A DNA stretch of 64,000 nucleotides, taken from positions 744,001-808,000 of the forward strand of contig OZ237760.1 of assembly GCA_965178125.1 (NCBI GenBank), written 5' to 3'. This DNA is from Bilabrum cf. latius (Eukaryota; Bigyra: Bicosoecida; Bigyra; Bicosoecida). Positions 1-10,884 of the stretch are shown piece by piece; positions within the stretch are counted from its first letter, which is position 1, and every line of letters starts with the position of its first letter. A model generated the notes under the pieces. That model was given only the letters and a program-made list of their open reading frames with translations, was not told the origin of the DNA and did not search any database. A program made the translations under genes and the position numbers.

Positions 1-2805
1 CGTGACTTCCATGTAAAAAATTCAAGATGATCTGTCAGTCCTTGGCTCTTCCACCCCGAATGGAGGCGATTGACTGGAGAGCAGACGCAGTTCGATGAGA
101 GGACTCAGCATCTGGTTGGATCGCCTTTTGGTTCCCCCTGCATCCCGAGCTATCCCGGCTCCCAAGACACAAGCGCTCCTCGACCACCTCACGACCAGGC
201 CGCACCTTTCCCAAGCCGAGTCACAGGGAACATTAACTCCCATGCATCCAATCACCCCAGTCAAACATACATCACGAAAACTCACCCAGTCCTTGGCATT
301 CGCATTGGCCCCAGCTGCCACAAGCGCACCCACCACGTCGGCATTGGCTGCCAAGTGCAGCGGTGTGCGCTTGTCCTGTGAGGAAGGAAAGCGAGGGACG
401 GCAAGGGAGAAGGGAAGGGATAGCCAGGGAAGGCCAAAAATGGGGGACAGCGAACGGAAGTCACAACCAGAGCATCGGCGCCGCGCAATCCACCCATGGA
501 CTGGCCTCTGGCCCCCACAGGTCCCGCTGCACCCACTCGCCCAAGCACCCAGCCAACACTGGCACCATTCCAGCATATGCAACCCCAATCACAAATCACA
601 TCCCACAACCAAATTACCAGACTACACATTCAGGAATCCAGGACTGCGGCAAGGCCGCCCGGCGGTCATCATCGCAAGCTTAGCGCAGTCGGCTGAAGTC
701 GGTAGATCGCGACTGTTGCATTGTGTGCATAATGCGCCCATCGGTCGACACTCGATGAGAGGACTCAGCATCTGGTTGGATCGCCTTTTGGTTCCCCCTG
801 CATCCCGAGCTATCCCGGCTCCCAAGACACAAGCGCTCCTCGACCACCTCATGACCAGGCCGCACCTTTCCCAAGCCGAGTCACAGGGAACATTAACTCC
901 CATGCATCCAATCATCCCAGTCAAACATACATCACATCAACTCACCTAGTTCTCGGCATTCACATTGGCCCCCGCTGCCACAAGCGCACCCACCACGTCG
1001 GCGTGGCCACTTTCGGCTACCATGTGCAGCAGGGTGTACTGGCCCTGTGAGGAAGGAAAGCGAGGGACGGCAAGGGAGAAGGGATGGGAAGGCATGGCAA
1101 TGGAAGGCCAAAAAGGGGGGACAGCTAACGAAAGTCACAACCAGAGCATCGGCGCCGCGCAATCCACCCATGGACTGGCCTCTGGCCCCCACAGGTCCCG
1201 CTGCACCCACTCGCCCTAGCACCAAGCCGGCATTGGCACCGTTCCAACATATCCAACCCCAATCACAAATCACATCCCACAACCAAATTACCAGACCAGT
1301 CCATCCAGCCATGCAGGACTGCGGCAAGGCCACGCCCGGCGGTCATCATCGCAAGCTGGGCGAACCGCAGTCGGCTGAAGTCGGTAGATCGCAAATGTCG
1401 GAGATTGTGTGCATAATGCGCCCATCGGACGCAGCTCGATGAGAGGACTCAGCATCTGGTTGGATCGCCTTTTGGTTCCCCCTGCATCCCGAGCTATCCC
1501 GGCCCCCAAGACACAAGCGCTCCTCGACCACCGCACAAGAACTCACCCAGCCCTCACCATTCACATTGGCCCCCGCTGCCACAAGCGCACCCACCACGTC
1601 GGCGTGGCCCTTTTCGGCTGCCATATGAAGCGGTGTGCGCTGGCCCTGTGAGCAAGGAAAGCGAGGGACGGCAAGGGAGAAGGGATGGGAAGGCATGGCA
1701 ACGGAAGGCCAAAAAGGGGGGACAGCTAACGAAAGTCACAACCAGAGCATCGGCGCCGCGCAATCCACCCATGGACTGGCCTCTGGCCCCCACAGGTCCC
1801 GCTGCACCCACTCGCCCTAGCACCAAGCCAACACGGGCACCATTCCAACATATCCAACCCCAATCCCATATACAAATACACAATCATATCCGCGACCAGA
1901 CCATCCAGCTATCCATCCGGGACTGCGGCAAGGCCACACCCGGCGGGCATGGTCGCAAGCTTAGCGCAGTCGGCTGAAGTCGGTAGATCGCGACTGTCGG
2001 ATTGTCTGCAACTTGCGCCCAGCGGACACTCCTCGTCTGCTACCTGCAACCAACTGCGCTCTGCCTCTATTGATGCAGAAGATCATCACCTAGATCTAGT
2101 CGCCGGAAGGAGGATTCCTCGCGCAAAGACACACCCCGCTACATGAACCAGCTGAATATCCACACGAAACGTGAGACAATACAAACTATGGGCACATCAC
2201 AAGCAGGCACCATGCATCCAAAACCTGCTACAACCGATCTAGTGGCCCGTGATGGGCCCCTGGAGAGTGCTTTCACGTCGCCAAGAAGAAGGGCAACGAC
2301 ATTTGGAGCCCGATTTGCATGCGTGATAGACATGAATCACATATTGTATGTATGGACTCACGTCATTTTGGGCATCGACTGCTCCCCCAGCCTCCAGCAG
2401 CGGCACGATGCACGCCTTGTGTCCGTTGTGGCTCGCCCAATGCAGCGGGGTCCATTTCTTGCTGCCACTAGGGCCCTGCGATCCAAGCAACGGCGCACAC
2501 TTAAATATCACTACGCCGTGGCTTGTGGTTGGGCCAGTGGAGGGAAATAGCCACGCACTCCGGATTGGTGGCGGATAGTGACCAACGGCAACCCATGATT
2601 CTGGCCGATACCATCCCTTTCAACACCCCAGTTTGCCAGTTGATATCCATTTTTTCTAGAATATCTCCTAACGTGCGTGCACACTCACGTCTCCTGTCAC
2701 GTTTGCGCTCGTCCCAGATGCCAGCGCCGACTGCAGCGCCTCCAATTGGCCGTTCTTGGCCGCTTCAAGAAGGGCAGCTGACCTGCAGAAGGTGGAAACT
2801 GACAT
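1..2805 (-). CDS. Ankyrin-repeat protein, 5' part (gene runs off the left edge)
   Basis: Reading right to left, five phase-0 exons are visible: 2805-2689 (ATG, MSVSTFCRSAALLEAAKNG), 2475-2362 (core TPLHWASHNGHKACIVPLL), 1645-1547, 1044-946 and 375-286. Each ends in GTGAG and is preceded by CAG. The last three are single ankyrin repeats (33, 33 and 30 codons, with cores such as TPLHMAAEKGHADVVGAL) and encode nearly the same peptide. The exon at 1044-946 ends in TAG directly before its 5' splice site, so TAG must be sense. Introns here are about 500-600 nt and are themselves repeated, unlike the ~120-nt introns elsewhere. Function is unknown beyond a protein-binding ankyrin solenoid. The 3' end is outside the window, and splicing is inferred from splice signals and phase only. 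Confidence 0.6.
90..1980. repeat. Tandem ~680-bp units, each carrying one ankyrin exon
   Basis: The words starting CGATGAGAGGACTCAGCATC recur at 90, 752 and 1437, giving three tandem units with periods of about 662 and 685 bp; the third is shortened by a deletion next to its exon. Each unit contains one ankyrin exon (286-375, 946-1044, 1547-1645) and near-identical flanking intron sequence. The structure looks like exon-plus-intron duplication that lengthens the protein by one repeat per unit. Confidence 0.85.
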
Positions 2806-3135
2806 AAATACCATTTCGCTTACTTCTGGTGAAGCTAAAACAGCAATCATCCTACACATTCGGAACAAAGCCATCGAGCAATCCAGACACAAAGTACACA
2901 CGAAGTCTTAAATGCGTTCCCTAACTATCCATCAAGGAGAAGATATGCATAGAACAGTACATGTGCTTACATGGTCCAATGATGCAGGAGTATGCGCTGT
3001 TGTTGTCAGCTAGTTTGTTGTGTGGAGTAGATCAACCAGACGTCAACACAAAAGATCTAGGCCTATCATCAGAGACGATATATTAACGGGATTCTCAAAC
3101 TACACACTACCCAGGCTAAGATGTCAGAGAGAATA

Positions 3136-3415
3136 TAGATGGTCAAAAAGGGGGGACAGCGAACGGAAGTCACAACCAGAGCATCGGAGCCGCGCAATCC
3201 ACCCGTAGACGGGCCTCGGACCCCCACACGTTCCGCTGCACCCACTCGCCCCAGCATCAAGCCGGCACGGGCACCATTCCCGCACATCCACCCCCAATCC
3301 CAAAATACAAACACACAATCATATCCGCGACCAGACCAGCCGGCTATCCATCCGGGACTGCGGCAAGGCCGCCTGGTGGTCATGGTCGCAAGCTGGGCGA
3401 AGCGCAGTCGGGTAA
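3136..3415. repeat. Dispersed copy of the ankyrin-gene intron repeat
   Basis: This stretch closely matches the intron part of the tandem units (about 435-690, 1110-1380 and 1700-1975), including the AAAAAGGGGGGACAG start and the GGACTGCGGCAAGGCC end, but carries no ankyrin exon. It lies upstream of the putative first exon of the ankyrin gene. I see no terminal repeats or coding capacity that would make it a transposon. The rest of 2806-3463 shows nothing recognisable. Confidence 0.7.
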
Positions 3416-3463
3416 CTCGATGCCCCCGACTGCCAGTGGGGGGGCGATGCGAGGACTCAGCAT

Positions 3464-3822
3464 GATCTAGTCGGCGCGGTATCGGACTGCAATGTCCCTA
3501 GAGGCTCAATTATAAGATGGTTCGTGAGCTACGAGAAAAATATCTGAGACTATCGCGGTTTACCTCTGCAATGCGAGTAGGTCCCCTCCAAAGGTGTCCT
3601 ATCTCAAGAACGCAGCCCATTCACGGATACTGCCTAGAACTGGCTTCCCTCCGCCAAGATCTTGCAATGGTTCGTACTCTACTAGAGTTAGGAGCTGATC
3701 CCCGCCTTGGTGCGCCCGTAACAGCGGCTATCCCAAAGAGCTACCACCGAGGTGCTCGATGGACGGCCTGCGTGATTCCCGGGGGTAAGCAGCCGCGCTG
3801 GATCACGAAACAGGCAGTGTAT
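3464..3822 (+). pseudogene. Inverted partial copy of an ankyrin gene segment (source near 14.2-14.6 kb)
   Basis: About 355 bp here is an inverted, nearly identical copy of 14209-14560, which is part of the minus-strand ankyrin gene ending at 12685. It has an open frame with the core MVRTLLELGADPRLGAPVTA. Homology stops abruptly after ACAGGCAGT, and beyond it no ankyrin reading continues. With no downstream exons and no promoter evidence it is best treated as a fragment. It could be the 5' end of an expressed chimaera; nothing here decides. Confidence 0.55.
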
Positions 3823-3976
3823 GAAATTAAGTGGGATCTGGGATGGTCACTTATCAAATCCAATTGAATGGTCCCTAGTCCGTTTGGACCTTGATCAATG
3901 ATCACCTGGTGCATCCATACGCCCGCGGTTTCGAGTCGCGAAGACGGAACAGCACCCTCGAGTATGCTACGTAGGC

Positions 3977-5908
3977 TCACGAGTGCTCCACGGGCCGCCC
4001 CAGCTGCGGCAGCGCCGCCCCACCCTATACTCGGCGTCTCGCCGCCGCATCAAGTACCCTCATCAGCACGGCCGGCTCCGCCCTCGACAGCTCGCGCGCC
4101 AGCTGGGCCGCAAGCACCACGCACTGCCGCTCCTCGTCTCCGAGGCCCTCGTCCGGGAGCACCTGCAGCTGTGACGAGTGTGCCTCACCGTCGCCACCTG
4201 CGGCGGCGGCGGTGGCAGCGCCTCTGCCGCTGCCGGTCAGGACCGAATCGGTGGGGTCCCCTGCAGCTGTGGAGGCGGCGCTGGATCTTGCGCCCCCGCC
4301 GCGGGGCGGGGTAGAGACCCCCGACCCCCCCCTTGTCCCCCCGCGGCCCTCCAGATGGGCACCGTCCCCGCCGATCAGCATGAAGCCAGACGCTCGCAGG
4401 TCTTCCACAGAGGCCATGCCATCGCTCCCAATCGATCCGCTGCCCTTCGCCCCTGCTCCCGCACCGGCACCAGCATCACCGACGCTGCCGCTGCCACCGG
4501 AAGCCTCCCTGCTAGCCCGCTCTAGATCGCTCACAGACACGGCCAGCGACACCCCGGGCGCGGCTGCGGCTGCCCGGCCTCGGGGGGAGGAGGACGTGTC
4601 TGCGCGGCGCCAGGCGCGTTCCGCACGGGAGCGTGCGTCGGTCAGGACACGCGCTCGGGCGAGCCAGGGAACAATTGAACCACGGGTAGATCGCTCGTTC
4701 CGCAGGAGTGCGCGGCGCCCGGGCACGGCTTGGGAGGCCGCAAGCAGCACGCGGAGGGCGGGCTGCGCGGTGCCTGGTTCCGCAGCGGGGCCCGTGGCAG
4801 TCGTCAGCCAGACAGCTAGCGGCGCCGCGCCTTCCCCTAGTTCCGCACAGAGGGTCGCTAGCGCGGCCTGGGCCACCACGGAGCGCTCGCCGCCGGTGGT
4901 TGCCGGTGCCGTGAGCGTGACTGCGACATTGCAGGCCAGGGCGAGCGCTCGGCGCCTGAGCTCGTCCGAAGCACCTGCTCGGGTGGCAACCGAGCATGCC
5001 TGAGCAAATGCCCCCCTCTGCAGCAACTTGGTCGCCGGGTTCTTCCGAAGGGCGAGGTTCCCGAGGCAGTGGAGCGAAGGGAGCAGCGGGTCGTGCTCGC
5101 CCAGAGCAGGTGCGCCGCCTTCGCCCTGTTGCTCGGCTGCCGTGCGGAGCGGGTCTTGCAAGACGTCGAGCGGACCGACGGACCGCTACGACTGCGATTG
5201 GCGCTGCAAGTCGAGAATGAGGTCTGACGCAGGGGCGTCGGAGCAGTAGTTCCGGATGCACTGCAGCAATAGCGGCGCCTCGGCTGGTGAGTGCCCATGC
5301 GGGCCCGATCGCGCAGATACACCGGCGAGCCGAAGGAGAAGCGCCTCAAAACCTCCAAGCCGGGTCATTTCCATTCTTAGAGCTTTGTGGGAAGCGTGCC
5401 GGAGGGCAGCTTTGGCGGCAGCAGCTTGGATATCGTCTACATCCGAATGAAGACCGGCTATCACGTGCATCACGCTGGCCCCTCGACCGCCCCCATCGAA
5501 GAATACGGTTCGCAATTCAGTTTCGCTGAGACCGGGTGCATGATGCGACCCCCGTTGGCTTTCGTGGCCTGGCACTGGGTCCTCCGGGTGGTCTGACGGC
5601 GCTCTCACGGAAGGGTCCAATTCCCCGCCATCTGATCTGCTATCTCCGACTGGGTCTGACGCATCGTCTTCTATCGGCCTAGAAGCGCTGCCAAGCAAGC
5701 TTTGAAGTACATCGAAACCAAATCCGAATCTAGCAACCGCGTAGGCAGTCACGATTGCAGCTCCCCCCGCACCCAGCGCCCACAGGAGGGACGACTGGGC
5801 CGGACCTTCGTCTTGCTTAGAAGTCTGGGCGTCCTACTAGCGCCGTCTTCGGACCGTGCGAGGCATCCTCTCGGGTATTTGGTGGTCATCTTCGTCGCTT
5901 GGTCGCAT
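3977..5908 (-). CDS. Armadillo-like repeat protein with an N-terminal membrane helix
   Basis: A single exon of 643 aa from ATG at 5908 to TGA at 3979-3977, reading four TAG codons (5837, 5834, 5186, 4025) as Gln. A short acidic and basic N-terminus is followed by one Gly/Ala-rich hydrophobic segment (around residues 38-65, LLWALGAGGAAIVTAYAVA), likely a membrane anchor. Helical repeats of armadillo/HEAT character follow (for example LLLQCIRNYCSDAP and LHCLGNLALRKNPATKL), then a Ser/Gly/Ala-rich C-terminal region. The family could not be named; organelle-anchored ARM proteins are one possibility. It is divergent from the ERp29-like gene, with 83 bp between the two ATGs. An earlier in-frame ATG is not seen nearby. 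Confidence 0.65.
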
Positions 5909-5991
5909 CTCACGGAGGCGCCGCGCGACTTCACGGGCCGGTTCCGCTTGCAGCCACATGTGCTCGCCTCACCTTTGACCGCTCCTACACG
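5909..5991. promoter_or_regulatory. Short divergent intergenic region (ARM-like / ERp29-like)
   Basis: Only 83 bp separate two divergent start codons, so promoters and 5' UTRs of both genes must lie here or overlap the coding regions. No TATA-like element is obvious. Confidence 0.4.
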
Positions 5992-6966
5992 ATGCGATTC
6001 CCTGAGCTCATTCATATACTTGCTGCAATATGCATTGTGTCAGGGATTGCTCAGCGATTTGACGACGATAGTACTGAACAGGCTCTGAGTGCCCGGAGCC
6101 TTTCGCCGTTGCAAATAATCAAGTGGGAAGATCACTCCACAACACTAGCCGTAGTGTTCGTTCACGAAAAGGGACAGAAGTCTGATTTTATGCGTGCTGT
6201 CGCAGATTTGGCATCCATCGAGGTGGCCTCAGCCGGGGTTGCAGTAGCAGTCGGCACCGTCGATGTCCACGAATACCCAGATGCTATGCACAGGTTCGGA
6301 CTAAAAGAGGTGCCAGCCGTGCATATATACCCGTCTGGGTTGGGGGCAAAGTTCCCCATTGTGGTTCCGTACGCGGACCCGTTGCCGGCGCAGCACTACG
6401 TCGACAGGATCATGCGGCTGCACTCGCTCGCCTCGGACAGCAACGGAGACTGCGACGACATCGTTGGCGTGATTGCAGATGTAGTGCATGCCTCTGATTA
6501 TGAGGGCACCAATTTGATTGACATTCACGCGTCCGGTGCGGCAAATGCAACAGATGCCGCGCACCGAACCCAGAGTCCTCCGCGGCGATTCTCATCAGCC
6601 AGTCTGGCAGATGCCGGAGTCACACTTGTCGAAGGGAGAATCAAAGGCCTTCAGGCCCGCATTCGGCGGATGGAGGTTCTTAGGGCTGCAATCAAGCTCA
6701 TAAAGGAGGCAGGGCCGGGAAGCCTCGCGAGCGAGGTCTCCGAAAGGCAGCAGGCCATGCTTAGCTCGGGAACGTATGCTAGCTAGGCTAATTCAGAGTA
6801 GAGAGACATGCTTCTTCTGGAAACGGCCATTCTGCGCAGGGCGATGCAGGCAGCTCTGGACCCGAGCAGCCCGCAGCGGTTGGCAGCGGCCGCACGCGCA
6901 TAGCGAGTAGCCGCAGATTTGCCAGCAGAAGAGGGCGAAATGGGGGGTATGGTTGACGAAACTTGA
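5992..6966 (+). CDS. ERp29-like / redox-inactive thioredoxin-fold ER protein
   Basis: The protein is 324 aa, ATG at 5992 and TGA at 6964-6966. It starts with a signal peptide (MRFPELIHILAAICIVSGIA) followed by a thioredoxin-like domain with a beta-strand AVVFVHEK and the cis-Pro strand KEVPAVHIYPSG, but no CxxC active site. A basic helical C-terminal part (residues ~215-324, core GRIKGLQARIRRMEVLRAA) resembles the ERp29 C-terminal/PDI D domain. Three TAG codons (6784, 6799, 6901) lie in the C-terminal third; read as Gln they give an uninterrupted helical tail. The predicted C-terminus, MVDET, is not a clear ER-retention signal. Role inferred: ER chaperone or folding escort. A degenerate PDI is the alternative. 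Confidence 0.55.
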
Positions 6967-7127
6967 ATTTGGTCCGAGCAATACGACCTTAGGTGTGCGC
7001 GATCTAGTGTGTGCCGGAACCCGGGCAAGTGTTTGTCCTAAAGCAGACAGCCATTCGTAAACTGCACGCTACATGCTTCGCAACCGGTGGCGCCACCTGA
7101 CATTCGCTCTCTTACCGCGCTCTAAGT

Positions 7128-10100
7128 ATGGCTTCTGGAGGTCCACCGCCATTCATGCGATAGGTTGCAGAACTTTGCATCCGTGCGCAGAATGACAAGG
7201 ACGAAATCAGAGAAAAAGGTGAGCGGCTGCGGCCCGAGAATTGACGGGAACTCTGCATGCATCTGCAAGCACACACGCTATTCCAAACACTTCTATCGCA
7301 TGTTTTGCCGCTTCAATTACGCTCTATGCATTTGCTTCCTTTTCACCACTTAAAACGATCGCAGCTATCGCTGATCTCCAGGGAATGCAGACTACGCAGC
7401 CAGAACTTGCAGCTACACTTCTTCAGCTAGTGGGGGAACCGAAAGCGCCCCAAGCTGCGCGCCTCACTGCAGCGTTTGTGTTCAAAAACTTCATTAGGCG
7501 AAAGTGGCATGTGGTGAGGCAGTTCGCGGCTAAGAATACTCTGCACGGGTGGATTCTAGACAGACAGCACCGCGCACCTGCTGCAACTGGCATCCATTGT
7601 TCCCGAAAACTACTGCCCTCTACGCGAAACAGTACTTTCAGCACCTTATTTCTTTTACCGCAGGATGCCGCCATTCCAGGGCCCCAGCGCGAGATTGTGA
7701 AGCGAGAGATTGTCAACCTCATGACAACATGTCCCGAGCACCTGCGTCGCCAGCTCACCGACTGCATCGCAATCATTGCAAACGTAGACTTTCCCGATCA
7801 GTGGCCGGGTTTCCTCCCCGAGCTATCCTCAAAGATCCGCGCCACGAAGGATTTCGCCGTCGTGGCCGGTCTGCTAGAGGCCGCCAACTCTGCATTCAAG
7901 CGCTTCCGAAACGCAGCGCACACCGACAAGACGCTGGGCCCGCTCAAGGCCGCGGCGGAGCAGTTTGGAGAGCCCCTGCGAGATATCTTCGTGAACCTGG
8001 GGAAGATGCTCTCCACCGTGCCCTCCACTGGCGCGGGCCGGGGCACCGCCAGCCAGCTGGTCGAATGCCTGAGGCTGTGCTGCCGGTGCTTCTTCTCCCT
8101 CAACTGGGTGGATCTGCCGGCCGTGTTTGAGGACAACAAGCACGTGTGGATGGGCGGGTTTAGGCAGATTTTGATGCTCAAGCGCCCGGAGCTGGTGGAT
8201 GACGAGGAGGCCGTGGCGGCTGGCCCCGTGGAGCGGTGCCAGGCCGCCGTCTGCGAGAACCTGGGGCTGTACTGCGAGAAGTACGACGAGGAGTTCGAGG
8301 AGTTCATCAACGGTCTCTCGCAGTGCGTGTTCGGTCTCCTGCAGACGCTGAGCACGCCCAAGCCGCAGGGCGCATCGGAGTTCACGCTGTTCGGGGTGGA
8401 CCGCATGCTGGCGCGCAAGTACGACGGGCTCGTGTCGCAGGCCATGCAGTTTTTGGAGCGGGGCGCCCGCAAGCGGTCCCACGACCACCTCTTCAAGGAC
8501 GACAAGGTGCTCGCCAGCCTGGTCAAGCAGGTGATCGTGCCCAACCTGTACGCGAGGGAGTCGGACAAGGAGACGTACGAGGACGACCCCATCGATTACA
8601 TCCGCAGGGAAATCGACGGCTCCGACACAGACTCGAGGAGGCGGTCTGCGACCAACCTGCTGCGTGCGCTGGCAGAGCGCTCGCCGGAGAAGGTGGGCAT
8701 GTTCTGCCAGCAGACGGCCAAGCAGCTTCTGGGCAAGTATGCCGCCAGCCCAGCCAAGGAGTGGCGCAGCAAGGAGGCTGCCCTGGTCCTGACCCAGGCC
8801 ATTTGCGCCAGGGGGTACACCCGCAATCTCGGGGCCACCACCCTGCACGACTCGATCGATCTGGGTGCCTTTGTCAAGACGCACGTGCTGCCGGAGCTCC
8901 AGCACTGCAAGCCCGGTGCCAGTCCCCCGGCCGGGATCGCCAGCGTGACTGACGCCCCCATGCTCAAGGCCACCTGCATCAAGTTTGCGACCTTTTTCCG
9001 CTGGATGTACTCGGGGGAACAAATGGTCGGTCTGCTGGGAGTGATCGCACCCGTGATCGCCGCTCCCGACATGGTGCTCCACACCTTCGCCGCGGACTGC
9101 ATAGAGCGGTTCCTGACTGTCAAGGCCCTTCCCAAGGGCGAGACCGCGGAGGCAGTTAAGGGGCCCAAGGCACCGCCCACAGGCAGCGGGACAGACGACG
9201 CTCTGGCCAGGGCGGCCAGGGCGCTCACGGGCGCGGCTCGCATCCAGCGCATCTACAAGAGCGTGTCTCAGCCTAGGGTCCCCAGGGACTTTGTGGTCAG
9301 CCGACTGCTCCGGCCTGTGCTGACCAACCTCTACGCCAAGATGGACAGCCCGACGCTGGGGAACAACGAGTTTCTGGGGCGGTGCCTCATGCGCCTCGTG
9401 TCTTTCTGCGGTCCCGCGGCGGCCCCCGCGCTCCCCGAGGTGTGCAAGCGGTGCATCGGGGTGATCATGCGGGTGTACAAGGAGCCCTCCAACCCCTAGT
9501 ACTACCACTACCTGTTCGAGGCGATGGCCATCTCGTGCAGGCACGCCGTGGCAGCGGCCAAGGCAAAGGCGGGTGACGATCCTGCGGCCGCTGCGGCCGG
9601 GATCCGCGCCGCCACCGGTGAGCTGGAGAAGGTGCTGTTCCCTCACTTTTAGACCCTGATCAAGGAGGACATCCTGGATTTCCACCCTTACATCTACCAG
9701 ATCATGGCCCAGGTCCTCGACCTGTACCCCGCCCCTGCCTCGGGGCAGCACAGCATCTCGAGCGGGTTCGCGAGCTTCCTGCCCATCTTGCTGCAGCCAA
9801 AGAGGTACGAGGAACCCGGGAACGTGAGGGCGATCGTGGTGCTGCTGCGGGCCTACCTGCGCAAGGGCAGCAAGTTCATCGTGGATCAGGGCAGGCTGCA
9901 GCACGTGCTGGGCGTGGGCCAGAGCCTGCTCGGCCGCAGGAGGCACAAGCTGCCCCCCGACGGGTACAAGCTGTTCAGCGCAATCGTGGAGGAGGTCCCT
10001 GTGGCTCAGCTTCAGCCGCTCATGCCCACCCTCCTGCAGATCCTCATCAAGAACCTCAAGGCTCACCAGAAGACGCAGAACCTCAGGTTGTTCCTCAGGC

Positions 10101-10672
10101 TGCTTGGCCTCATCGCTGGCAAGCACGGAGGCATGGCCCTTGTCGGGTCACTCGAGGCCGCGCAGAAGGGCTGCACGCCGGACATCCTGTCCAGCCTTGT
10201 GGCGCCACACGCCAACAAGGTGCTGGGCCGGCTGAACCGCAAAGTGGTCACGGTGGGGTACACGCGGGTTCTGCAGGATGCCGCCGGATTCTTGCTCCAG
10301 AGCGATGCGGGCAAGAAGGCGTGGCGGGGCCTGTTCACGGGTGTGGTGCAGCTGCTGGAGGCGCCCCAGGACGAGAGCGAGTTCGGTGAGGGGCAGGAGC
10401 AGGACGCTGCCATGGCCTTTGCCTCCGAGGTGCAGGCGGTCGAGCACAGGGACGAGGTAAGGTACAACCGGCTGGCCATGGCCGCGTCCTCCGGTGAGAA
10501 GGACCCCTTCAAGGCGGTCAAGGACACGAGGCTGCAGTTCGTGCAGTCTATGGCCACCCTGCTGGGGTCGGAGGCGGGGGCGGCCGCGCGGCCCCTGGTC
10601 GCCTCTTAGCCCGAAAAGGTGGTGCAGGCATGCATGGCATACCAGAAGAAGGCAGGGGTGAAGCTGCTATGA
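7128..10672 (+). CDS. CSE1: Exportin-2 / importin-alpha re-exporter (CSE1, CAS)
   Basis: This is the karyopherin that returns importin-alpha to the cytosol with RanGTP. Three exons (7128-7218, 7365-7513, 7664-10672) join in phase and give 1082 aa, against about 970 in animals. The order of conserved CSE1 segments is complete: FVFKNFIRRKW, DFPDQWPGFLPEL, KYDEEFEEFINGL, VIVPNLYARESD, IRREIDGSDTDSRRR, FHPYIYQIMAQVLDL, and the C-terminal VKLL. Four TAG codons (7161, 9497, 9650, 10607) lie inside homologous blocks; the one at 9497 sits just before YYHYLFEA, the one at 9650 inside FPHF-x-TLIKEDI, and the last lies 21 codons before the TGA. HEAT repeats throughout. It converges on the ankyrin gene that ends at 10885. 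Confidence 0.95.
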
Positions 10673-10767
10673 TGTGCCGGAGGACTGCGGACAGCTTTGG
10701 GTGAAGTGGGAGCAAGTTTAGAATTTGCGGCTGTGTTGAAGCGCAACGGTGGTGGTGCTAGCTTCAG

Positions 10768-10829
10768 CGTTGCGCGTTGCGCGTTGCGCTTTGGCTTTGG
10801 CTTTGGCTTTGGCTTTGGCTTTGGCTTTG
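10768..10829. repeat. Microsatellites (GCGTTGC)n and (TTTGGC)n between convergent genes
   Basis: The 212-bp gap between the exportin-2 and ankyrin-gene stops holds about three 7-bp GCGTTGC-type units followed by about seven TTTGGC hexamers. No gene is seen in the gap. Confidence 0.85.
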
Positions 10830-10884
10830 AAAAGAGGTAAGCTTTGTTTTGGGCAAATCAATACATGGTTTGCAGCGCTGCAAT

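Noticed and set aside
90-1980. Transposon or retroelement in the 680-bp repeats
   Set aside because: No transposase, reverse transcriptase, terminal repeats or target-site duplications; the units contain ankyrin exons.
3900-3960. tRNA T-arm-like GGTTTCGAGTCGC
   Set aside because: No matching acceptor, D or anticodon stems around it.
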